Assembly (NCBI GenBank): GCA_020445255.1
Contig: JAGRGY010000016.1
Coordinates: 175,081-239,080, forward strand
DNA length: 64,000 bases
From: Gammaproteobacteria bacterium
Lineage (GTDB): Bacteria > Pseudomonadota > Gammaproteobacteria > Chromatiales > Chromatiaceae
Direction: 5' to 3'
The position numbers and the translations under genes were made by a program. The notes under the pieces were generated by a model. It searched no databases. It was not told the origin of the DNA and saw only the letters and a program-made list of their open reading frames with translations. Numbering within the stretch: position 1 is the first letter of the stretch; each line of letters starts with the position of its first letter. This document shows positions 45,790-55,498 of the stretch, piece by piece.

Positions 45790-48417
45790 TCAGCTGTCGA
45801 GCTTGGCGCGCAGCGCGTTCGCGATCGCCTGCAGGCGATCGGCTTCTATGATCGGCTGGTCGTCGCGGTCGGTGATCGCGAAGCTGTCCTGGGCCTCGGC
45901 GCCGGCGGTGGCGATGCGGGCCGTGTGCAGGCGCAGCTTGTTCGTCGCGAACACCTGTCCGATCAATGACAAAAGACCGGGTCGGTCGCTGGTCTTGAGA
46001 TTCAGCCACGTGACGATGCGGCTGTCATCCTGCACGAACGCGATCTCGGATGGCATCTGGAACGCCTTGAGGCGGCGCGGGATGCGCGGCCGCCCGAGTG
46101 GATACTCGGCGCCGTTCAGGATTTCTTCGAGATACAGGCGGATGCCCTCGAGACGTTCGTCGCCGTCGATCTGAGATCCATCGTCCTCTAGGACCAGGTA
46201 GGTGTTCAAACTCAGGCCCATGTCGGTGGTATGGATACGGGCGGCCAGCACGTTGAGGCCAAGCTGGTCGAGCAACGCCGTGCTTTGCGCGAACAGATCG
46301 TCGCGGTCGGGGCCGTAGATGAAAAGTTCGGTGCAGCGATGCACCGTATCCCTGCGCAGATTCACGTGCGTCTGTTCGATGATGCGACCGGGTGGCCACA
46401 GCAATTCCGTGTGCCAGGTGATCGCGGCCACCGAATTCTGCAGGAAATAGTCAGTGCTGAGCGCCATCCACAGCAGGTTCAACTGGTCGTTGTCGTACCC
46501 CTGCTCGAGCAATGCGGCGCGTGCCTCGATCTGCCGTTCGGTGATGACCTCGTCCTGATGACGCGGCTGGTCAAGCCCCCGATCCAGTGCCTCGGCCGTG
46601 CGGCTGTGCAACTGGTCGACCAACGCGTTCTTCCACGAATTCCAGCGCGCGGGATTGGTGCCGCGCATGTCGGCGACCGTGAGCAGATACAGGTAATCGA
46701 GGCGCATCCTCGTTCCGACCAGGGCAGCGAATTCCTGGATCACCTCGGGATCGTCGATGTCTTCGTGTTGTGCCGTCCGCGACATCTTCAGGTGGTACTT
46801 GACCAGCCAGGCGACCAGGCTTGCGTCGAACTCCGACAGGTCGTGATGTAGGCAGAATCTGCGCGCATCCTCGGCGCCGAGTTCGGAATGATCGCCGCCG
46901 CGGCCTTTGGCGATGTCGTGAAAAAGGCCGCTCAAATAAAGCAGCTCCGGCTTCGGCAGGCGCGCGTAGACCTGATTGCAGCGGGCACATTCTTCGGCGT
47001 GCCGCGTCAGCGAAAAGCGCCGCATGTTACGGATCACCATCAGGATGTGCTCGTCGACCGTGTAGACGTGAAACAGGTCGAACTGCATCAGGCCGGTTAC
47101 GGCGTGGAATGCCGGCAGGTAGCGTGACAGGATGCCGTACCGGTGCATGCGCCGGGTTGCATGCGTGAGGCCGTTGTGTTCACGGAAAATCTCGATAAAC
47201 AGTGCGCGTGCACGGATATCGTTGCGGAAGCGTTCGTCGATCAGATGGCGGTGGGCACGCATCAGGCGGATCGTGCTGGCACGCACGCCCTGCAGTTTGG
47301 GATGCTGTTGCAGGATCAGGATCATCTCCAGCATCGCCAGGGGATAGCGGGCGAAGATGCCGGGATTGACGACCTCGAGGTAGTTGCTCCTGGCCTGGAA
47401 GCGGCGGTTGATCGGCACCGGCTCGCCGAGTTCGTTGTCGAGCAGGATGGCCTCGTCGAACAATTGCAGCAGCATCTCGTTGAGCCGCTGCATCTCGACC
47501 ACGCGACGATAGTACTCCTGCATGAACTGCTCGACCGCGAGGTTGGCCGACTTGTCCGTATAGCCGAAGCGCGCGGCAAGAACGCGCTGGTGCTCGAACA
47601 GCAGGCGGTCCTCGTGCCGCCCCGTGAGCAGATGAAGGGCATAGCGGACCCGCCACAGGTGTTCCTCACCAGCTCTCAGCTGCTGGAACTCGGTGTCGGT
47701 GAGGTACTCGTGTTCGACCAGCGCCTGCATCGTACTGACCCCGAAATGGCGTTTGGCGACCCAGCCTATCGTCTGGATGTCGCGCAGACCGCCGGGGCCT
47801 TCCTTGATATTGGGCTCGAGGTTCTGGCCGCTGTCGTCGAATTTCGCATGGCGCTGGCGCTGTTCGTCCACCTTGGCGGTGAAAAACGCGCGGCTCGACC
47901 AGATCCGGTCAGGACCGGTCTCGATACCGAGCCGGTCGAACAGTGACGGTTCGCCTGCCAGCAGTCGCGACTCGACCAGGTTGGTCACGACGGTGATATC
48001 GTTGCGGGCCTCTTCGACGCACTGCTCCAGGCTGCGTACGCTGTGGCCGACCTCCAGGCCGATGTCCCACAGGAACATGACCAGGGGCTCCAGACTCGCC
48101 GCCAGTGGAGACGGGTCTGCGGCGGTCAGGATCAGTAGATCGATGTCCGAGCCGGGGTGCAGTTCGCCACGTCCATAACCACCGACGGCGACCAGGCACG
48201 CGGCTGCATCGTCAGCAACATGCCGGCGCCAGGCGCGGCGCAGCAGCGCATCGATGAACCGGGCGGCGTCGGTAACCAGCTCGCGGGCACCGATCCCCTC
48301 GTCGAAACGGCTCGTTTGGCGCGTGCGCGACTGCTTGAGGGCGGCCTTGAAGGCGTGTAGCGGGGGGTCGCCGGCGGCAAGCTGCCGGTCGAGGGTCTCG
48401 ATCAGGGCGTCCGACAT
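45790..48417 (-). CDS. glnD: PII uridylyltransferase/uridylyl-removing enzyme
   Basis: The protein has 875 residues. The nucleotidyltransferase motif is GGYGRGELHPGSDIDLLIL (79-97). An HD hydrolase domain (LFHDIAKGRGGDHSELG, about 500-516) removes UMP, and two C-terminal ACT domains (about 700-875) sense glutamine. The enzyme uridylylates PII proteins when glutamine is low and reverses this when it is high, controlling nitrogen assimilation. It ends four bases from the convergent VOC gene and lies 13 bases after map, as in many gammaproteobacteria. Confidence 0.97.
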   Translation of the reverse strand: MSDALIETLDRQLAAGDPPLHAFKAALKQSRTRQTSRFDEGIGARELVTDAARFIDALLRRAWRRHVADDAAACLVAVGGYGRGELHPGSDIDLLILTAADPSPLAASLEPLVMFLWDIGLEVGHSVRSLEQCVEEARNDITVVTNLVESRLLAGEPSLFDRLGIETGPDRIWSSRAFFTAKVDEQRQRHAKFDDSGQNLEPNIKEGPGGLRDIQTIGWVAKRHFGVSTMQALVEHEYLTDTEFQQLRAGEEHLWRVRYALHLLTGRHEDRLLFEHQRVLAARFGYTDKSANLAVEQFMQEYYRRVVEMQRLNEMLLQLFDEAILLDNELGEPVPINRRFQARSNYLEVVNPGIFARYPLAMLEMILILQQHPKLQGVRASTIRLMRAHRHLIDERFRNDIRARALFIEIFREHNGLTHATRRMHRYGILSRYLPAFHAVTGLMQFDLFHVYTVDEHILMVIRNMRRFSLTRHAEECARCNQVYARLPKPELLYLSGLFHDIAKGRGGDHSELGAEDARRFCLHHDLSEFDASLVAWLVKYHLKMSRTAQHEDIDDPEVIQEFAALVGTRMRLDYLYLLTVADMRGTNPARWNSWKNALVDQLHSRTAEALDRGLDQPRHQDEVITERQIEARAALLEQGYDNDQLNLLWMALSTDYFLQNSVAAITWHTELLWPPGRIIEQTHVNLRRDTVHRCTELFIYGPDRDDLFAQSTALLDQLGLNVLAARIHTTDMGLSLNTYLVLEDDGSQIDGDERLEGIRLYLEEILNGAEYPLGRPRIPRRLKAFQMPSEIAFVQDDSRIVTWLNLKTSDRPGLLSLIGQVFATNKLRLHTARIATAGAEAQDSFAITDRDDQPIIEADRLQAIANALRAKLDS

Positions 48418-48430
48418 AGGTGCGATGGCT

Positions 48431-49210
48431 TCAGCCGACGGCGGCCTGCCGTTCCTCGGTGCGCAGGGTCAGCACCTCGTAGCCGCCCGGTGTCACCAGC
48501 ACTGTGTGCTCCCATTGGGCGGACAGCTTGCGGTCCTTGGTCACCACGGTCCAACCGTCGGGCAGCAACTTCACGTTGCGGCGTCCCGCGTTCACCATCG
48601 GTTCGATCGTAAAAGTCATCCCCGGTTGCAGCGTGACCCCGGTATTGGGCGTGCCGTAGTGCAGCACCTGCGGGTCTTCGTGAAATCCCCGGCCGATGCC
48701 GTGACCGCAGTATTCCTGCACCACAGAGTAACCGTTGGTTTCGACGAAGCGCTGGATCGCATGTCCGATATCGCCGAGGCGCGTGCCGGGGCGCACCAGT
48801 TCGATCCCTTTCCACATCGCTTTCTGGGTGATATCCACCAACCGCTCGGCGAGGATCGACGGTTTGCCGATCAGGAACATCTTGCTGGTGTCGCCATGAA
48901 ACCCGTCCTTGATCACGGTGACGTCGATATTGACGATGTCACCGTCCTTGAGCACCTTGTTCCCGGGAATGCCGTGGCAGACCTGGTGGTTGACCGAGGT
49001 ACAGATGGATTTCGGGAAGCCGCGGTAGTTGAGCGGGGCCGGGATCGCGTGCTGCGTGTCGACGATGTAGTCGTGGCAGATCCGGTCGAGTTCCTCGGTC
49101 GAGATGCCGGCGACCACGTGTTCACCGATCATCTCCAGGACCTCGGCCGCGAGGCGGCCGGCCACGCGCATTTTCTCGATCTCGTCCGGGGTTTTGATGA
49201 TGACCGGCAT
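48431..49210 (-). CDS. map: Type I methionine aminopeptidase
   Basis: This 259-residue M24 enzyme has ICTSVNHQVCHGIPG with the active-site histidine, the metal ligand aspartates in GDIVNIDVTVIKDGFHGD, and EYCGHGIGRGFHEDP and FTIEPMVNAG with the remaining His/Glu ligands. It removes the starting methionine from new proteins. It is divergent from rpsB, sharing an intergenic region with the rpsB promoter, and is followed by glnD. Confidence 0.97.
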   Translation of the reverse strand: MPVIIKTPDEIEKMRVAGRLAAEVLEMIGEHVVAGISTEELDRICHDYIVDTQHAIPAPLNYRGFPKSICTSVNHQVCHGIPGNKVLKDGDIVNIDVTVIKDGFHGDTSKMFLIGKPSILAERLVDITQKAMWKGIELVRPGTRLGDIGHAIQRFVETNGYSVVQEYCGHGIGRGFHEDPQVLHYGTPNTGVTLQPGMTFTIEPMVNAGRRNVKLLPDGWTVVTKDRKLSAQWEHTVLVTPGGYEVLTLRTEERQAAVG

Positions 49211-49271
49211 TAATGGCGCCTTTGGCTCGAAATTGACGTTAAAAACAAGATGTTGGCGCCCTTGTTATGGA

Positions 49272-49300
49272 TTGAGTGCCGGCCCGCATTATGGTATAAA
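49272..49300 (+). promoter_or_regulatory. rpsB promoter
   Basis: TTGAGT (49272-49277) and TATAAA (49295-49300) form -35 and -10 boxes with an ideal 17-base spacer. The start would be near 49307, giving a leader of about 150 bases before rpsB. Confidence 0.7.
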
Positions 49301-49306
49301 ACGCGC

Positions 49307-49456
49307 CGCTTTGCGGCAACGGCCGCTTATGCGCCCCGTTTGTGGGGTTAATTTAGCGACACACACGTACCACAACCAGGTGCCTGGGTGCCCGGCGGGA
49401 GCCGGGTCGGTCATCGGGGTGCGTGGAGGCCCAACCCAAATAATTTGGAGCAATTG
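49307..49456 (+). promoter_or_regulatory. rpsB 5' leader, probable S2 autoregulatory RNA
   Basis: A roughly 150-base untranslated leader contains several GC hairpins, for example CCGGCGGGAGCCGG near 49392 and GCGGCAACGGCCGC near 49313. In E. coli and relatives, protein S2 represses the rpsB-tsf mRNA through a conserved leader. The length, position and folding potential suggest the same here. The structure itself was not modelled. Confidence 0.45.
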
Positions 49457-50194
49457 ATGAGCAACGTTTCCATGCGCCAGATGCTCGAGGCTGGCGTGCA
49501 TTTCGGTCACCAGACGCGTTACTGGAATCCGAAGATGAGCCCGTTCATCTTCGGACACCGCAACAAGATCCACATCGTAAACCTCGAAAAGACCCTGCCG
49601 CTGTTCAACGACGCAATGAACTTCGTCGGCAAGCTTGCCTCGAACGGCGGCAAGATCCTGTTCGTCGGCACCAAGCGCTCTGCGCGCGGAGTTGTCAAGG
49701 AAGAGGCCGAGCGCTGCAACATGCCCTATGTGGACCATCGCTGGCTCGGTGGCATGCTGACCAACTTCAAGACGATCAAGCAGTCGATCAAACGCCTTAA
49801 AGAACTCGAGGCGATGGATGCCGACGGCTCGATGGCCGCACGCTTCAACAAGAAAGAGGCGCTGACGCTGCGCCGCGAGAAGGAAAAGCTCGATCGCAGC
49901 CTCGGCGGCATCAAGGACATGGCCGGACTGCCGGACGCGCTGTTCGTCGTCGATACCGGGCATGAGAAGATCGCCGTTGCCGAGGCGCGCAAACTCGGCA
50001 TTCCGGTCATTGGTGTGGTCGATACCAACAACGATCCGGACAGCATCGACTACGTGATCCCCGGCAACGACGATGCGATTCGCGCCGTACAGTTGTATGT
50101 ACAGGGCGCTTCGGCAGCGATCCTCGAAGGCCGTGCAGCGGCCGCAACCGCGGCTGCGACGGGCGGCGAAGCCACGGCAGACGCAGCGGGCTGA
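49457..50194 (+). CDS. rpsB: 30S ribosomal protein S2
   Basis: This 245-residue protein starts [20 protein letters not shown], the conserved S2 opening, and contains [35 protein letters not shown] and [26 protein letters not shown] lies six bases before the ATG at 49457, although the frame is open from 49388. An Ala-rich C-terminal tail is the only variable part. It heads the long operon to rnhB. Confidence 0.99.
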   Translation: MSNVSMRQMLEAGVHFGHQTRYWNPKMSPFIFGHRNKIHIVNLEKTLPLFNDAMNFVGKLASNGGKILFVGTKRSARGVVKEEAERCNMPYVDHRWLGGMLTNFKTIKQSIKRLKELEAMDADGSMAARFNKKEALTLRREKEKLDRSLGGIKDMAGLPDALFVVDTGHEKIAVAEARKLGIPVIGVVDTNNDPDSIDYVIPGNDDAIRAVQLYVQGASAAILEGRAAAATAAATGGEATADAAG

Positions 50195-50293
50195 TTCCGT
50201 CGGACGATTCACGTGTCCCCGCAGTGCCCCTGTCCGGCAATCCGGCCGGGGGCCGTTCGTTATCAGCGAATTTCAGATTTTGAGGTACGAGAC

Positions 50294-51184
50294 ATGGCTA
50301 TCACGGCTTCCCTGGTGAAGGAACTGCGCGAGCGCACCGGCGCCGGCATGATGGAGTGCAAGAAGGCACTGACCGAGACCAACGGCGACATCGAGGCCGC
50401 CATCGAGAACATGCGCAAGTCCGGCCAGGCCAAGGCAGCCAAGAAGGCGGGCCGCACCGCCGCCGATGGCGTCATCGTCATCACGTCCGACGGCAATGCG
50501 CAGGCTGCGATGGTCGAGGTGAACTGCGAAACCGACTTCGTCGCCAAGGACGACAACTTCAAGTCGTTTGCCGAAGCCGTCGGTGAGCGCGTGTTGAACG
50601 GCAGTCCCGCGGATGTGGTGGCGCTGATGGACTCCCCGCTGCACGAAGGCGAAGACACCACCATCGAGGAGGCCCGCCAGGCGCTGGTATCCAAGATCGG
50701 CGAGAACATGAACGTGCGCCGCTTCGTGCGGGTGCAGGCCGTTGGTGCGCTGCACAACTACAGCCACGGTGTGCGCATCGGCGTGCTGGTCGACCTGAGC
50801 GGTGGCGACGAGGCGCTGGGTCGCGATCTCGCCATGCATATCGCTGCCAGCAACCCCGTGTGTGTCGATGAAGGCCAGATGCCTGCCGAGGTCCTGGCCA
50901 AAGAGCGCGAGATCGCCGAGGCACAGGCGCGCGAGAGCGGCAAGCCGGACAACATCGTCGAGAAGATGGTCGAGGGCCGGATGCGCAAGTTCCTGGCCGA
51001 GTCGACGCTGCTTGGCCAACCGTTCGTCAAGGATCCCGATACCACGGTCGGCAAACTGTTGCAGGCCAACAACGCCTCGGTGAACGGGTTCACGCGGTTC
51101 GAGGTCGGCGAGGGCATCGAGAAGAAGGTCGAGGACTTCCGCGAGGAGGTCATGGCGCAGGCGGCCGCAGCGCGCGGCGATTGA
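50294..51184 (+). CDS. tsf: Translation elongation factor Ts
   Basis: This 296-residue protein has the UBA-like start [19 protein letters not shown], the EF-Tu-contacting core [14 protein letters not shown] and the C-terminal [16 protein letters not shown]-Ts exchanges GDP for GTP on EF-Tu. GAGG lies upstream of the ATG at 50294. It follows rpsB after 99 bases, the classic pairing. Confidence 0.98.
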   Translation: MAITASLVKELRERTGAGMMECKKALTETNGDIEAAIENMRKSGQAKAAKKAGRTAADGVIVITSDGNAQAAMVEVNCETDFVAKDDNFKSFAEAVGERVLNGSPADVVALMDSPLHEGEDTTIEEARQALVSKIGENMNVRRFVRVQAVGALHNYSHGVRIGVLVDLSGGDEALGRDLAMHIAASNPVCVDEGQMPAEVLAKEREIAEAQARESGKPDNIVEKMVEGRMRKFLAESTLLGQPFVKDPDTTVGKLLQANNASVNGFTRFEVGEGIEKKVEDFREEVMAQAAAARGD

Positions 51185-51194
51185 CTGCGTTCCG

Positions 51195-51223
51195 CCTGGT
51201 CCGCGCATAAAACGCGGACCGGG
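51195..51223 (+). terminator. Strong hairpin between tsf and pyrH
   Basis: GGTCCGCG-CATAAAA-CGCGGACC forms a perfect 8-base stem, extendable to 11 pairs with one wobble, starting 11 bases after the tsf stop. No T run follows, so it may pause or partly terminate transcription, or mark RNA processing that separates abundant rpsB-tsf mRNA from the rest. Confidence 0.5.
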
Positions 51224-51260
51224 CATTCCCGCACGGCGTAACGAGATTCGAACAGAACCC

Positions 51261-51992
51261 ATGTCGGATGACACAGCCCCGCGACGAATTCTGCTGAAGC
51301 TCAGCGGTGAGGCCCTGATGGGCGACGGCGACTTCGGCATCGATCCCGCCGTCCTGCGTCGCGTGGCGGGCGAGATCAGCCAACTTGTGGCGCGGGGTGT
51401 TCAGGTGGGACTGGTCATCGGCGGCGGCAATATCTTCCGCGGAGCCGGGCTCGCCGGAGGCGGTTTCGACCGCGTGACCGGCGACCATATCGGCATGCTG
51501 GCGACGGTGATGAATTCGTTGGCAATGCAGGATGCTTTGCACAAACTGGGTGTGGACGCACGCACCCTGTCCGCTTTCCGGATCGACCAGGTGTGCGAAT
51601 ACTACGCGCGCAACGATGCGGTCAGGCACCTCGAGTCGGGGCGCGTGGTGATCCTTTCCGCCGGAACCGGCAATCCCTACTTCACGACCGATTCGGCCGC
51701 CAGCCTGCGGGCGATCGAGATTGGCGCAGACGTGATGATCAAGGCCACCAAGGTCGACGGCGTTTACTCGGCCGACCCGAAAAAGTACCCGGACGCCGAA
51801 TTTTACCCTCGACTGAGCTACGATCGCGTGCTGCGGGAGGGACTCGGTGTCATGGACGCGACGGCCGTCGTGTTGTGCAAGGAGCAGAACATGCCGTTGC
51901 GGGTGATGAACATCAACACAGAGGGCGCGCTGCTGCGCCTCGTGCAGGGTGAGTCGGTGGGCACCCTGGTCACGAACGGAGAGGAGTCATGA
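51261..51992 (+). CDS. pyrH: UMP kinase
   Basis: This 243-residue amino-acid-kinase-fold enzyme has [39 protein letters not shown] and [20 protein letters not shown], followed by [16 protein letters not shown]. It phosphorylates UMP to UDP with ATP as a hexamer. Its stop overlaps the frr ATG by four bases (ATGA). Confidence 0.98.
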   Translation: MSDDTAPRRILLKLSGEALMGDGDFGIDPAVLRRVAGEISQLVARGVQVGLVIGGGNIFRGAGLAGGGFDRVTGDHIGMLATVMNSLAMQDALHKLGVDARTLSAFRIDQVCEYYARNDAVRHLESGRVVILSAGTGNPYFTTDSAASLRAIEIGADVMIKATKVDGVYSADPKKYPDAEFYPRLSYDRVLREGLGVMDATAVVLCKEQNMPLRVMNINTEGALLRLVQGESVGTLVTNGEES

Positions 51993-52546
51993 TTGACGAC
52001 ATCAAGAAGGACGCGGCCGCGCGCATGACCAAGAGCGTGGAGTCGCTGGGCGAAAACCTGGCGAAGGTCCGCACGGGCAGGGCGCATCCGAGCCTGCTCG
52101 ATCACCTGACGGTGTCCTACTATGGCACCGAGGTGCCGCTGAAGCAGGTCGCCAATATCGGGGTGGAAGACGCGCGCACCATCACGGTCCAGCCGTACGA
52201 ACAGCCAATGGTCAGCGCGGTCGAGAAGGCGATCATGGAGTCGGACCTGGGTCTCAACCCAAATTCGGCCGGCACCCTCATCCGCGTGCCCATGCCGGCG
52301 TTGACCGAGGAGCGCCGGCGCGACATGACCAAGATCGTGCGTGCCGAGGCGGAGCAGGCGCGCGTCGCCGTGCGCAACATCCGTCGCGACGCCAACAACG
52401 ATCTGAAAGCGTTGGTCAAAGAAAAGTTGATCTCGGAAGACGACGAGCGGCGCGGCCAGGAGATCATCCAGAAACTGACCGATCAGCACGTCAAGGAAAT
52501 CGACGAGATGCTCGAGGTTAAGGAAAAGGACCTGATGTCAGTCTGA
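51989..52546 (+). CDS. frr: Ribosome recycling factor
   Basis: This 185-residue protein has the conserved [20 protein letters not shown] and [20 protein letters not shown] segments of the three-helix bundle, and the family's usual length. It splits post-termination ribosomes together with EF-G. It is translationally coupled to pyrH. A 183-base gap, partly open in the uppS frame, follows. Confidence 0.98.
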   Translation: MIDDIKKDAAARMTKSVESLGENLAKVRTGRAHPSLLDHLTVSYYGTEVPLKQVANIGVEDARTITVQPYEQPMVSAVEKAIMESDLGLNPNSAGTLIRVPMPALTEERRRDMTKIVRAEAEQARVAVRNIRRDANNDLKALVKEKLISEDDERRGQEIIQKLTDQHVKEIDEMLEVKEKDLMSV

Positions 52547-52729
52547 GATGTCGGCGTGCCAGCCTGGGTACCCGGGGGGTGCGGTACTCCGCCGACGCAG
52601 AGAGCAAGTGTTACAGGCGGATCCTAGCGATTGTTGAGAGAACGAGGCGGGAAGGCGTGCAACTCTGGATCAGTGTCCACGACAGGCGCCGGCGCAGACC
52701 GAACCGCAGCAGCCGATCGGAGTGCGGTG

Positions 52730-53494
52730 GTGAATAGCGACGCCGATGTCGGGGAGATCCCGCTCGTAGCGGGCCAGCTGCCGGTACACGTCGCCATCAT
52801 CATGGACGGCAACGGGCGCTGGGCCGAGGCGCGCGGCGAACCCCGCCATGCCGGGCACCGGGCGGGTGTCGCGAGCGTGCGCAGCACGATCGAGGAATGC
52901 ATTCGTCACGGCATCCAGGTGTTGACCCTGTTTGCGTTCAGCAGCGAGAACTGGCGCCGGCCCAAGGCCGAGATCAATCTGCTGATGGACCTGTTTCTGT
53001 CGTCGTTGCAGCGCGAACTCAAGCGCATGCAGAGCAACGAGATACAGCTGCGAGTCGTCGGCGACATCTCGGCGTTTCCTGAGAAGCTGCAGAAGCGCAT
53101 CCGTGCGTCGGAGCAGGCAACTTGCGGCAACCGGCGCCTGGTCCTGCAGATCGCGGCCAATTATGGTGGCCGCTGGGACATCATCCAGGCCGCACGCAAG
53201 CTGGCCGTCGCGGCGAGAAGCGGCGACATCGTACCGGAAGACATCGACGAGAAGGTGTTTGCACGGGCTACCAGCATCAACGATGTCCCCGATCCTGACC
53301 TGTTCATCCGTACGGGCGGCGAGCGCCGCATCAGCAACTTCCTGCTGTGGCACAGCGCCTACACGGAACTCTATTTCACGTCTGCGTTGTGGCCAGACTT
53401 CGACGCCGCCGAGTTTCGCCGCGCGCTCGATGACTACGCGCGCCGGCAGCGCCGGTTTGGTCAGACGGGTGCGCAGCTCGAGGCCAGCGACTGA
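52730..53494 (+). CDS. uppS: Undecaprenyl pyrophosphate synthase
   Basis: The enzyme has 254 residues from the GTG at 52730. The signature VAIIMDGNGRWAEARGEPR holds the catalytic Asp, and GHRAGVASVR and FIRTGGERRISNFLLWHSAY bind isopentenyl diphosphate. It makes the C55 lipid carrier for peptidoglycan and other envelope polymers. The frame is open from a TTG at 52631, but those extra 33 residues are unusual; CGGAG precedes the GTG pair at 52727/52730. The start is therefore somewhat uncertain. It shares one base with cdsA (TGATG). Confidence 0.93.
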   Translation: MNSDADVGEIPLVAGQLPVHVAIIMDGNGRWAEARGEPRHAGHRAGVASVRSTIEECIRHGIQVLTLFAFSSENWRRPKAEINLLMDLFLSSLQRELKRMQSNEIQLRVVGDISAFPEKLQKRIRASEQATCGNRRLVLQIAANYGGRWDIIQAARKLAVAARSGDIVPEDIDEKVFARATSINDVPDPDLFIRTGGERRISNFLLWHSAYTELYFTSALWPDFDAAEFRRALDDYARRQRRFGQTGAQLEASD

Positions 53495-54318
53495 TGCTGT
53501 GGCAGCGCATTGCGACAGCGCTGGTGCTGATCCCGCTCGTCGTCGCCGGTCTGCTGTTGCTCGATACTGCGAAGGTCGCGATCGTGTTCGGATTGGTGCT
53601 GCTGCTCGGCGCCGCGGAAATGGCGCGGCTCGCGGGCCTGACGAAGATCCTGCCGATCGCGGTCTATGTTGCCGTCGTGGGTGTGTTGCTGTGGCTCGCC
53701 TGGGACCTGCTTGTTCCGCAATTGCGAACGTCGATGCAATGGATCATCGCCACGTGGTGGGTGCTCATCACCGTCGCGCTGGTCGCGCGGCGACGTGATC
53801 TCGAGCGCATCGGGGGTCGGCGGCCGGCGATCCTGCTGCTCGGGGCGCTGGTCCTCGCCAGCGCCTGGGCCTCGGTGATCGGGCTGCACGGCGTCGCGGG
53901 CAGGGGCCCCGCACTGGTGCTGTTCCTGTTCCTGCTGATCTGGGTGGCCGATTCCGGTGCCTATTTCGCCGGTCGGGCGTTCGGTCGGCGCAAGTTGTCG
54001 CCTTTCGTCAGCCCAGGCAAGACCTGGGCCGGCGTCGCCGGTGCCATGCTCGGTTCGCTGGTCTGCGCGCTCGGGCTGTCATGGACCGCCTGGTCCGGTT
54101 CCGCCGGCCTGCCGGCGCTCGCCGCGCTGTGCGTGGTCGTGACCGCAGTCTCAATCGGTGGAGACCTGTGGGAGAGTCGGCTCAAGCGTGAGGCGGGTGT
54201 CAAGGACAGCGGGACCCTCATCCCCGGCCACGGGGGTGTGCTCGACCGCATCGACAGCCTGCTCGCGGCGGCCCCGGTGTTCGCGCTCGGCGCCGGCCTG
54301 ATCGGAGTGACCGGGTGA
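53494..54318 (+). CDS. cdsA: Phosphatidate cytidylyltransferase
   Basis: This 274-residue protein has about eight membrane helices. The C-terminal signature [20 protein letters not shown] plus GVLDRIDSL is the CDP-diglyceride synthase motif with metal-binding aspartates, and [16 protein letters not shown] is also conserved. It forms CDP-diacylglycerol from phosphatidic acid and CTP, the precursor of all membrane phospholipids. It overlaps uppS by one base and dxr by four. Confidence 0.96.
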   Translation: MLWQRIATALVLIPLVVAGLLLLDTAKVAIVFGLVLLLGAAEMARLAGLTKILPIAVYVAVVGVLLWLAWDLLVPQLRTSMQWIIATWWVLITVALVARRRDLERIGGRRPAILLLGALVLASAWASVIGLHGVAGRGPALVLFLFLLIWVADSGAYFAGRAFGRRKLSPFVSPGKTWAGVAGAMLGSLVCALGLSWTAWSGSAGLPALAALCVVVTAVSIGGDLWESRLKREAGVKDSGTLIPGHGGVLDRIDSLLAAAPVFALGAGLIGVTG

Positions 54319-55493
54319 GGGGTGTTGCGATCCTCGGCTCGACCGGGTCGATCGGTGTGAGCACGCTCGACGTGATCGCGCGTCATCCGGAAAGCTACCG
54401 CGTCGTCGCGTTGGCCGCGCGGTCCGACGTAGAGGGCATGTTCGAGCAATGCCGGCGGTTCCGGCCCTCGCTGGCGGCGATGGCCGACGACGAAGCCGCC
54501 GCGCGCCTGCGGGTCCTGATCGTCGGCGAGGGCTTGCCGACCGAGGTCATGGCCGGAAACGAGGGCCTGGAGGCGGTGGCAACGCACCCGGACGCGAGTG
54601 ATCTGATGGCGGCGATCGTGGGCGCCGCGGGTGTGCTGCCGACCCTGTCGGCCGTGCGCCTGGGGCGCCGGATTCTGCTCGCCAACAAGGAGGCACTTGT
54701 CGTGTCGGGCGCGCTGTTCATGGCCGCGGCGCGCGCCAGCGGCGCGACCATCCTGCCGATCGACAGCGAACACAACGCAGTGTTCCAGTGCATGCCGCCG
54801 AATTTCGCCACCGGGCTGGACCGGGTCGGTGTCGTGCGGATATTGCTGACTGCGTCCGGGGGGCCGTTCCGCCGCCACGCGCTCGACGAACTGCACGGCG
54901 TGACACCGGAACAGGCCTGCGCCCATCCGAACTGGCGCATGGGACGCAAGATCTCGGTCGATTCGGCTACGATGATGAACAAGGGTCTGGAGGTGATCGA
55001 GGCGCGTTGGCTGTTCGATGCGCGGCCGGACCAGATCGAGGTTGTCGTGCATCCGCAGAGCGTCATCCACTCCCTTGTCCAGTATGTCGATGGTTCGGTG
55101 CTGGCCCAACTCGGCAACCCGGACATGCGCACGCCGATAGCGCACGCACTGGCCTGGCCCGAGCGGCACACCGCGGGGGTCGCACCGCTCGATCTGGTCG
55201 ACATTGCACGGTTGGATTTCGAGTCCGCCGATTTCGAGCGCTTCGCCTGTCTGCGCCTGGCCTTCGATGCCGTGCGTGCGGGAGGCACCGCCCCGGCGGT
55301 TCTGAATGCGGCCAACGAGGTCGCCGTGGCCCGGTTCCTCGACCGCCGGCTGCGTTTCACCGGCATCGCCGAGGTTGTGGAACGCACCCTGACGGCGTTT
55401 CCGCACCGGGCGGCAGACGACCTCGCCGCCGTGCTGGAAGCCGATGCGCAGGCCCGCCAACTCGCGGAACAACAGGCACAGCGGGTAGTCTGA
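54315..55493 (+). CDS. dxr: 1-deoxy-D-xylulose 5-phosphate reductoisomerase
   Basis: This 392-residue protein has the NADPH motif [37 protein letters not shown] with metal ligands and [20 protein letters not shown]. It converts DXP to MEP in isoprenoid synthesis, which feeds the neighbouring uppS product. The GTG start overlaps the cdsA stop (GTGA). Length is normal. Confidence 0.97.
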   Translation: MRGVAILGSTGSIGVSTLDVIARHPESYRVVALAARSDVEGMFEQCRRFRPSLAAMADDEAAARLRVLIVGEGLPTEVMAGNEGLEAVATHPDASDLMAAIVGAAGVLPTLSAVRLGRRILLANKEALVVSGALFMAAARASGATILPIDSEHNAVFQCMPPNFATGLDRVGVVRILLTASGGPFRRHALDELHGVTPEQACAHPNWRMGRKISVDSATMMNKGLEVIEARWLFDARPDQIEVVVHPQSVIHSLVQYVDGSVLAQLGNPDMRTPIAHALAWPERHTAGVAPLDLVDIARLDFESADFERFACLRLAFDAVRAGGTAPAVLNAANEVAVARFLDRRLRFTGIAEVVERTLTAFPHRAADDLAAVLEADAQARQLAEQQAQRVV

Positions 55494-55498
55494 CCAGC

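Noticed and set aside
54788-55498. Upstream part of the plus-strand frame that contains rseP
   Set aside because: It overlaps dxr in another frame and is Arg/Ala-rich noise; rseP begins at 55499.
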